Below the pieces are notes generated by a model. It saw nothing but the letters and a program-made list of their open reading frames with translations, did no database searches and had not been told where the DNA came from. From assembly GCA_000831005.1 (NCBI GenBank), contig CP007152.1, forward strand, positions 4,216,001 to 4,280,000: a DNA stretch of 64,000 nucleotides, read 5' to 3'. Positions within the stretch are counted from its first letter, which is position 1; each line of letters starts with the position of its first letter. This document shows positions 57,475 to 64,000 of this stretch, piece by piece. The stretch comes from Marinobacter salarius. GTDB lineage: Bacteria > Pseudomonadota > Gammaproteobacteria > Pseudomonadales > Oleiphilaceae. The position numbers and the translations under genes were made by a program.

Positions 57475-57614
57475 GCATGATGGACGACGAAAGACCGGAC
57501 AACACGTCGCCCTAAACCCGTCATCCAAACCACGCGGGCTCCCCAATGAAAAACACCTGAAACTTGAGCGACAATAGCCTTGCAGTAGGCTTTAAAACAT
57601 AGTCTGGAGGAATT

Positions 57615-58601
57615 TCAAGAAACTCTGTCCACCTCGTCGGAGTCGTTGCCAGCGCTCAAGCGATCCAACAGCTCATTCTTCACGCTCAGCTCGGTTTCAA
57701 GCTGCTGCACCTTCGCTTTCAGTTGGTCGTTCACGCGCTGCTGCTTTTCAAGGGCAGCCTTTCGCTGGCGTAACGCCACGACTTGCTGCTCTAGCCGCAC
57801 TGTTTTGTCGGCCAGACGACGATTTTCGCGCTCCCGCTCGCCCAGCTGCCGGGTCAACTGATCCGACTGCTTTCGAGTTTCAGTCACCTCCGTGAATAGC
57901 CGGGTAATCTCCCGGGTGGCCTGGGTCTGCTCGTCGCGTTTCACGGCTAAGGCTTGTTGCAGGTGGCGTTGCTCTTCCTGGACTTGCTGAATCTGCTGCT
58001 CATGCCGCCGCTGATCCTGATCGCGCTGCTCTTTCACGGAGCCGCGATAGTGCTCCAGCGCCTGCCGGGCATGGTTGTGTTTTTCTTCGAGTGAATTCAC
58101 CTGGCGTTGCTTGTCCTGAACCTGCTCAGTCAAACTTTCAATGCGTTGGGCCTGTGCGCGGTTATCGCTTTCGAGTTTTGAGAGCGCCTCACGCAGCCCA
58201 TGGATCTCCGCCTGTAAATCATCCCGCGCCTGAGCCAACACTGCATTTTGCGCCTGGTGTTGCCTGGTCTCAGCGGTCTGTGCCGTCAAGGCATCCTGCA
58301 GGCTGGCCACCTCGGCCTGGTGGCGCTGTTCGGCCTGCTCAATGGTCTCCCGCGCGTCCTGGCGTAATTGCCGAGCCAGTTGGCCCACCAAGTCGGTTAC
58401 GTGGTTGCTCAGAAGCGCTTCGTCGTCCAGACGGGTGCTTTCACGCGCCTCAATCGCTCTCAGGTGGTTGCTGATGGTGGTCTTTGAGCCGGTGTTGCCC
58501 AGCTCGGCTCGTATGGCGTCGATGGAGGGGTGAACATTGCGAGCCAGAAGACGTTTACGGGCGTCCTCGACCAGGGGTTGGGTGATGCCGCCTCGGGCCA
58601 T
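57615..58601 (-). CDS. tnpT: TnpT-like coiled-coil DNA-binding protein (KfrA N-domain)
   Basis: The 328-residue protein begins ARGGITQPLVEDARKRLLAR, an N-terminal DNA-binding domain of the KfrA type, then has about 250 residues of continuous coiled coil rich in Gln, Glu and Arg (for example EEQRHLQQALAVKRDEQTQA). In Tn4651-group transposons TnpT binds the resolution site and helps TnpS. The gene is divergent from the tnpS operon, as there. KfrA itself is a plasmid protein; the transposon context decides the name. The ATG is at 58599-58601. Confidence 0.8.
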   Translation of the reverse strand: MARGGITQPLVEDARKRLLARNVHPSIDAIRAELGNTGSKTTISNHLRAIEARESTRLDDEALLSNHVTDLVGQLARQLRQDARETIEQAEQRHQAEVASLQDALTAQTAETRQHQAQNAVLAQARDDLQAEIHGLREALSKLESDNRAQAQRIESLTEQVQDKQRQVNSLEEKHNHARQALEHYRGSVKEQRDQDQRRHEQQIQQVQEEQRHLQQALAVKRDEQTQATREITRLFTEVTETRKQSDQLTRQLGERERENRRLADKTVRLEQQVVALRQRKAALEKQQRVNDQLKAKVQQLETELSVKNELLDRLSAGNDSDEVDRVS

Positions 58602-58632
58602 GATCGTGTCCTTATGTCTATTTCGTACTGTG

Positions 58633-58662
58633 GTACGTATTATGTAATTACATACTATATAC
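58633..58662. promoter_or_regulatory. Putative resolution site or operator of the transposon
   Basis: A perfect 14-base palindrome, TATGTAATTACATA (58641-58654), is the core of a 30-base imperfect dyad with outer GTA/TAC arms. It lies 32 bases before tnpT and about 145 bases before the first gene of the tnpS operon, where Tn4651-type elements carry their rst site. Which protein binds it is inference. Confidence 0.6.
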
Positions 58663-58806
58663 ACCAGAAAGATCGTTGGAAAGTACAGCTTTACAGACAT
58701 GTGATAATCCAGAGTTATCCATTGTGATACCCGTTTCAGCGGCTATACTGACTCACGACCGGTACGATATGGCCTCGGACGACGGCCACGCAGCAGGAGA
58801 TCACAC

Positions 58807-59301
58807 ATGCACACACAAGCCGATCCACTGGATCAGGTGTTTGCCTTCCGGGCGTTTGATTTTCGCAACCGGTTTCCCGCCCCATTACCAAGCTTTCGTG
58901 CGGCCCTTGAATGTCTGCAAAGTGAAGACGCCTATTTACCGGACGTTGACGCGGAGATCAGGGCCTACCTCAAAGACGGGCGCTCAATCGCGATTCCAAA
59001 CAGTTTCTTCTGGGTGGAGCACAAGCAGTTCGGTTCATTGGCTGAGGCGCAAAGCTGGGTTCAAGGCCGTCAGGATAGAGCAGCCACGGGGTCTGCGCTG
59101 GACAGGCTGTCTGGCTCACTGATCACCAATCCCGACGATCCATTCGATCAACAGGTGCGCGATGCCATGGCCAAGACGTTCACAAAGATGGTTTCAAACG
59201 CGGACAACGATGCCGTGTGCGAGTCGGTCGAGCGCTGGTTAACAGAAGCAATAGCGGCATTGCCGACATCGAACGAGACGGGTGGGCCCAATGACGATTG
59301 A
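58807..59301 (+). CDS. Transposon accessory protein of unknown function
   Basis: This 164-residue soluble, acidic protein begins HTQADPLDQVFAFRAFDFRN and has DAEIRAYLKDGRSIAIPNSF and FDQQVRDAMAKTFTKMVSNA. I recognise no family. The ribosome site AGGAGAT precedes ATG 58807. Its last codons overlap the tnpS start (ATGACGATTGA), so it is translated together with the recombinase. A helper of recombination, a DNA mimic or a regulator are all possible; nothing in the sequence decides. The frame is intact, unlike tnpA. Confidence 0.75.
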   Translation: MHTQADPLDQVFAFRAFDFRNRFPAPLPSFRAALECLQSEDAYLPDVDAEIRAYLKDGRSIAIPNSFFWVEHKQFGSLAEAQSWVQGRQDRAATGSALDRLSGSLITNPDDPFDQQVRDAMAKTFTKMVSNADNDAVCESVERWLTEAIAALPTSNETGGPNDD

Positions 59302-60550
59302 TCGGTACGTTCGGGCGGCGACCCGCGACAACACCCGACGCAGCTACCGATCCGCAGTCGAGCATTTTGAGGTGACCTGGGGCGGGTTTTTACCGGCAAC
59401 CGCCGATAGCATCGCTCGCTATCTGGCCGATCATGCCGAGCGGCTGTCGGCCGCCACCCTGAAGCAGCGCCTGGCGGCGCTGGCACGCTGGCATCGGGAC
59501 CAGGGGTTCCCAGACCCGACCAAAGCCCCGCTGGTACGCACGGTCCTGAAGGGCATTCGCGAAGAACATCCGTACCGGCAAAAACAGGCCAAGCCCCTGG
59601 CCATCACCCAGCTCCAGCTATTGGATCAGTGGCTGGCCGGGCAGATCGCGCAGGCCCGTCAGCACGACGCACGGCGTCTCGGGGTCTGGTTGCGTAACCG
59701 GGCGATGGTCCTGCTCGGGTTCTGGCGCGCCTTTCGCAGCGATGAACTCTGTCGGTTAACCATTGAAGACATCACGCTGGCCCCCGGTGCCGGTATGTCC
59801 CTGTACCTGCGAAGAAGTAAGGGGGATCGTCAGGCCGAAGGGCGTCTGTATAAAGTGCCCGCTCTGAGGCAGTGCTGTCCGGTCGAGGCCTGTCAGGATT
59901 GGCTGGACTTCCTGGATCAACCCAGCGGCGCCCTGTTCAGGGCGATTGATCGCTGGGGGAACCTGTCGGACGTGTCATTGCACCCGAACAGCATCGTGCC
60001 GTTGCTACGCCAGCTACTGTCTGACGCGGGTATTGACGCCGTGGAAGCGTTTAGCAGCCATTCACTACGGCGCGGTTTTGCCACCTGGGCCAGCGCGTCG
60101 GGCTGGGAAATCAAAGCGCTGATGGAATACGTCGGTTGGCGGGATACCCAAACGGCCTTGCGTTACATTGAAGCCAAATCACCGTTCGAGCAGGCCCTGG
60201 TGCAGATTCCAACCGAAGTGGCGTCTTCGGTCGGCCAGCCGCGCCTGGCGGGCGCATCCCAACTGCGCTTACGGGCCTTGACCGTCCAGCTTACCCTGGA
60301 GCCGCAGCGTCCGCGAAGCCGCAAACACTACCAGGCCCGCACGGTGATCGAAGCCCATTGCCTGAAACCGTTCGAGGTGGAACACCAGACCGATGGACAC
60401 TACCGCATCGAGGTGCCTGCAACGTCGGATGAGCATCTGGACGAAACGATGGACGACTTGATCGATGAGGTACACCGTATAGCGTCCGACAAAGCCTGCT
60501 GGGTGGAGACACTGATCACGGACCCGGCCACCGGGCAGACATGGGATTGA
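59291..60550 (+). CDS. tnpS: Cointegrate-resolving tyrosine recombinase TnpS
   Basis: The 419-residue protein has the SAM-like N-domain of phage integrases (TRRSYRSAVEHFEVTWGGFL, AATLKQRLAALARWHRDQG) and a catalytic domain with the first Arg in GFWRAFRSDELCRL, HxxR in SSHSLRRGFATWA, Trp in the second-His position (YVGWRDTQTA) and the nucleophile Tyr in LRYIEAKS. A C-terminal extension of about 110 residues lies beyond the tyrosine and is not catalytic. ATG 59291 overlaps the preceding gene; GTG 59282 is in frame. tnpA starts eight bases later. Confidence 0.87.
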   Translation: MTIDRYVRAATRDNTRRSYRSAVEHFEVTWGGFLPATADSIARYLADHAERLSAATLKQRLAALARWHRDQGFPDPTKAPLVRTVLKGIREEHPYRQKQAKPLAITQLQLLDQWLAGQIAQARQHDARRLGVWLRNRAMVLLGFWRAFRSDELCRLTIEDITLAPGAGMSLYLRRSKGDRQAEGRLYKVPALRQCCPVEACQDWLDFLDQPSGALFRAIDRWGNLSDVSLHPNSIVPLLRQLLSDAGIDAVEAFSSHSLRRGFATWASASGWEIKALMEYVGWRDTQTALRYIEAKSPFEQALVQIPTEVASSVGQPRLAGASQLRLRALTVQLTLEPQRPRSRKHYQARTVIEAHCLKPFEVEHQTDGHYRIEVPATSDEHLDETMDDLIDEVHRIASDKACWVETLITDPATGQTWD

Positions 60551-60557
60551 GTCGATC

Positions 60558-63500
60558 ATGAGTGCGATCCAGGATACAGCCTATCCACGGTTTCGGTCGG
60601 ATATCCCACAACACGAACTCGATGCCGTTTACACGCCCACCCCGAACGAGCAACGCTGGGCGCGTCGATGTGCTAAACAACTTCAACAACGCTTCTTTTT
60701 GCTGGTGCACCTGAAGGCTTATCAGAAACAGGGTTTTTTCTGCGCGACGGTTGATTTGCCGCCCGACTTGAGTGGCTACATAGCGAGATGTCTTGGCCTT
60801 CAAAAACGGCCGACCAAGATCCAGCAGAGGCAGTATGACCAATCCAGTGCCCGTAATCGCCACATCAATTGGATTCGGGCCTACGTCGGCAGCCGAATTC
60901 TGGGCGATAAAGATCGCCTGTGGCTCGAAAACCAAGCCATAAACGCTGCCGAGTCCCGCGAGGTGCTGGCTGATATTATCAACATTCTCCTTGAAGAATT
61001 GGTGCATCACCGCTTTGAGATTCCCGGCTTCACGGTGCTATTGCGGCTTGCCAAGGATGCCCGAGCCACCGTGAATGACCGCTGTTACCGGTCCATCGTC
61101 AGCGAACTGACCGACGATACAAAGGCACTGATCAATGACTTGCTGGTGTCGCCACCGGGGATCGAGATCAGCGGTTGGCAGCGTCTGAAGCGAGAAATTC
61201 GCAAGCCGACCAATAAAGAGATCCGGTCCTACCTGCAACACCTCAAGTGGCTCAGGGATATCGTCGAGCGATTACCGAGTGTCCATGCCATTCCCGTGAC
61301 CAAACGGAGGCAGTTCGCCAATGAAGCAAGAGCACTAGATGTGGCCAAGATGGCCCGAATCCCTGCACGCAAACGCTATGCCCTGGCGGTCGTCCTAATC
61401 CGGCAACAGTATGCCCAGGCACTGGACGATACCGCCGAGCTTCTGATCAAGCTGATGAGGCAGCTGGAAACCACCGCCCAGCAAAATCTGCTGACCTATC
61501 AAATGGAGCAGACCCAGCGCACGGATCGACTCGTGTCCTGCTTTAAAGACGTGCTGACCGCCATGGAAGCCGGCCCAACCCCTGGCAATCACTTCAGGCC
61601 GTGGTCGGCGACAAGCGCCAGGAGTGGCTGGATGAATGCGAGGAACATCTGGCCTATGCGGGCAACAACTACCTGCCTTTCATGTTGCGACCGTTTCGCG
61701 CCAAACGCAGCCTGCTGTACAACTGTCTGGACATACTGACATTTCAAAGCACCTCCAGCGACACCTTGTCGATTCAACTGATTGAGCTGCTCCGAAAAAA
61801 CCGTTCGCTGAAAGCCGAGACCCTGGATTTGCGAATCCATGCGCCGGATCTGATCGAAAACGTTCAGCAGACCAAGTGGACGCTCGATAAGTGGCGACGT
61901 CTGATTTTCATCCGTCCGGACAGCCTGACGGTTCACCGTAAATATTTTGAGTTGGCCGTTTTGAATCTGGTGAAACAGGAACTGAAGTCAGCGGACCTGG
62001 CGGTTGTTCACGGAGATCGGTTCGACGACCATCGGGATCAGCTGGTGAGCTGGTCGGGTTACGAACAGGAAATTGACCAGTACGGGCTGGAAGTAGAGCT
62101 TCCCATGGAACCGAAGGCGCTGGTCGGCCATCTCAAGGAACAATTAACCCAAGTGAGTCGCTCGGTGGACGCCGCCTTTCCGGACAATACACACGCCACA
62201 ATCGAAGACGGTCGCATTGTCATCAAGCGGAATCAGAGGCAGGGGCTGCCGACGAACTGGCAGGCCCTTGATGACGACATCACACGTCGGCTTGGCACCC
62301 GCAGCATCGTCGACGTTCTGGTGGATGCGGAGCGTTGGCTTGGGCTGCACCGGGAATTCGGGCCACTGTCAGGCTATGAGGGGCGCGTTGAAGACCCCCG
62401 GTTACGCTTCATCGCGACGCTTTTCTGCTACGGCTGCAATCTGGGGCCCTCCCAGACCGCCGACTCTATCAAACAGCTGAACCGCCGCCAGATAGCCTGG
62501 CTCAACCTTAACCACGTGACCGAAGACAGGCTGGACCGCGCTATCGTCAAGGTCATCAACGCGTACAAGAAATACGAATTGCCCGGATACTGGGGGACAG
62601 GGCGGCGAGCCGCCGCCGATGGCACCAAATGGAATCTTTACGAGCAAAACCTGCTCAGCGAGTACCACATCCGCTATGGCGGCTACGGCGGCATCGGTTA
62701 CTACCACGTCTCGGACACCTACATCGCGCTGTTCAGTCATTTCATCCCCTGTGGCGTTCACGAGGCGGTATACATCCTCGACGGGCTACTTGAGAACCGG
62801 AGCGATATCCAGCCGGATACCTTGCACGGTGATACGCAGGCGCAAAGCTATCCCGTTTTTGGGCTGTCCTATCTACTAGGGATCAAGCTGATGCCGCGTA
62901 TCCGGAACCTCAAGGATCTGAACTTTTACCGGCCTGACCGGCGATTCCGCTACGCGCATATCGAAGAACTGTTCAACGGCCATATCGACTGGGCACGGAT
63001 TGAGCGGCATCTGCCGGATATGTTGCGAGTGGCCGTGTCCATCAAGTTGGGTAAAATCACGGCATCAACCATACTGAGACGGTTGGGAACCTACAGTCGC
63101 AAGAACAAACTGTATTTCGCCTTCCGGGAGCTGGGCAAGGTCGTGCGCACCGGCTTCCTGCTCAATTACATCGACGATGTGGAGCTGCGCCAGACCATTC
63201 ACGCCGCAACCAACAAGAACGAGCAGTTTAACGGGTTTGCAAAATGGAGCTTCTTTGGTGGCTCGGGCATCATTGCCGCCAACCTCCGGCATGAGCAGCA
63301 AAAAGTGGTGAAGTACAACCACCTGGTGGCGAATATGCTCATTCTGCACAACGTCGAAGCCTCAGTCGGGTATTGCGCGACATGGCCGCAGAAGGAATTG
63401 CCATCACAGAGGATGTTTTGAAAGCGTTATCGCCGTACCGAACTCGCCATATCAATCGTTTCGGGGACTACACACTGGATCTGAAGCGACCGGTGGGGCA

Positions 63501-63585
63501 GCAGCTATTTGATTTGAAACTGGCTGAACTTGCCTCTCAGGGAGCGTCCAAAGCTCGGACGAGTGTTGAGGATGAAGCTGAATAA
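60558..63585 (+). CDS. tnpA: Tn3-family transposase TnpA, two frameshifts
   Basis: The transposase moves the element by replicative transposition. The N-terminal DNA-binding part starts YPRFRSDIPQHELDAVYTPT. The DDE catalytic residues are in RRAAADGTKWNLYEQN, TLHGDTQAQSYPVFGL and ATNKNEQFNGFAKW. Frames break at about 61,585 (then SLQAVVGDKRQEWLDECEEH) and 63,371 (VEASVRVLRDMAAEG, one C lost). Repaired, it has about 1,010 residues, normal for the family, and ends SVEDEAE at 63,585. With repaired frames the transposase would be complete. Confidence 0.9.
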
Positions 63586-63712
63586 AAATCTACCCTAAAA
63601 TTAGGCAATTCAATGGGTTGGGGGTGTTTCTGGGGAATTTTTCACGTTTGTCTGCCAACCCTCGAATTTGGCCGGGGCTGCTGTTCCTACCTTATAAAGA
63701 GCTACGTACACC

Positions 63713-63740
63713 ATTTAACATAATATACATTATGCGCAGT
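63713..63740 (-). other. dif: Chromosomal dif site (XerC/XerD recombination site)
   Basis: On the minus strand the 28 bases read ACTGCGCATAA (XerC arm), TGTATA (centre) and TTATGTTAAAT (XerD arm). From the third base on this equals the E. coli dif site; only the first two bases differ. The site is where XerC and XerD resolve chromosome dimers at the terminus of replication. It lies 127 bases beyond the tnpA stop. The match is seen directly; its use in this cell is inference from the very strong conservation of dif in gammaproteobacteria. Confidence 0.93.
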
Positions 63741-63783
63741 ATAGTAGAGTAGAGTGTTAAGAAAGTAACATACACGTGGACGA

Positions 63784-63843
63784 CCACAGAAAGTGCTAAA
63801 GAATAGTCACAGAAAGCGCTAAATTTTCACAGCAACCGCTAAA
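63784..63843. repeat. Three tandem 17-base repeats resembling an IS end
   Basis: CCACAGAAAGTGCTAAA (63784), TCACAGAAAGCGCTAAA (63807) and TCACAGCAACCGCTAAA (63827) are spaced 23 and 20 bases apart. Multiple spaced copies of such a motif are typical of transposase-binding ends, for example of IS21-type elements. No IS gene lies in the 160 bases that remain. The rest of 63,586-64,000 apart from dif is AT-rich with nothing else I can support. Confidence 0.65.
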
Positions 63844-64000
63844 TTCGTCGCCTACCACTGTATCTTAATGAATCAGAACGATTTTGAGGTTTTCCTTTTA
63901 ACAAGGCTTTTTATTCCGCTTCAGCTCGAAATTCTAGCTAGCCACCCGTTACATCTGATCGGCCATAGGTCTGAACCAGAACTACGCCTGTCTCGAAACT

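Larger units (their letters stand above)
57615..63585. mobile_element. Tn3-family transposon of the TnpS/TnpT type
   Basis: The gene set is tnpT (minus), a short divergent region with a large dyad, a 164-codon gene, tnpS and tnpA (plus). This is the layout of the Tn4651 group, in which a tyrosine recombinase (TnpS) and a coiled-coil helper (TnpT) resolve cointegrates in place of a serine resolvase. The limits given are gene limits only; I could not place the terminal inverted repeats with confidence on either side. No resistance or catabolic cargo is evident. Confidence 0.85.

Noticed and set aside
57480..57614. Left terminal inverted repeat of the Tn3-family element
   Set aside because: CTCCCCAATGAAAAACACC loosely resembles the complement of bases around 63,630-63,650, but only with gaps and without the GGGG end expected of the family.

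Overview
The window reads as chromosomal DNA of a marine, motile, alkane-using gammaproteobacterium. A Marinobacter-like organism fits best. This is inferred from the mix of genes (dcw cluster with MraZ, FleQ/FleS/FleR, two-subunit pyruvate carboxylase, NhaD, an alkane hydroxylase locus with a FadL-type porin, ectoine synthase) and a moderately GC-rich coding style. I could run no database search.

Layout. (A) 1 to about 12,915: lpoA (partial) divergent from rsmI, then the RNase P RNA, then the division and cell-wall cluster mraZ-rsmH-ftsL-ftsI-murE-murF-mraY-murD-ftsW-murG. Its promoter and four 10-bp-phased MraZ repeats are visible. (B) About 12,917 to 41,310: a small secreted protein, a CBS-domain protein, pycA-pycB, nhaD, an amidase, a pore-less voltage-sensor-like membrane protein, two acyl-CoA dehydrogenases, tamA-tamB, a SIMPL-domain protein, an amidoligase/C26-peptidase pair, lexA-sulA with SOS box, a DUF1329 protein, and a flagellar regulatory block (fliT-like, fleQ, fleS, fleR) with two sigma-54 promoters. 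(C) About 41,330 to 54,809: alkB (5' part only), an AlkS/MalT-type regulator, an outer-membrane alkane/fatty-acid uptake pair, a decayed tetR, lpxR, mipA, and an efflux locus (tolC, tetR, acrA 5' part). (D) About 54,812 to 64,000: ectC, a receiver-PAS-GGDEF protein, a Tn3-family transposon of the TnpS/TnpT type, a textbook chromosomal dif site, and an array of IS-end-like repeats.

Two features dominate the quality picture. First, three gene-internal junctions (in murG, alkB and acrA) join blocks that do not normally adjoin. In each case the missing gene half is nowhere in the window, so the sequence is either a chimeric assembly or heavily rearranged. Second, more than twenty genes are interrupted by apparent single-base deletions in short runs, including genes normally essential (ftsI, murF, mraY). 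tamB carries a pair of compensating shifts. This looks like sequencing error, not decay. The tetR remnant at 49,609-50,187, with a stop plus a deletion between short direct repeats, looks like a real pseudogene.

The most interesting biology is the dif site lying about 130 bp beyond the Tn3-family transposase gene and next to the repeat array, the extra 164-residue gene inside the transposon's tnpS operon, the amidoligase/peptidase pair, and the alkane uptake locus.
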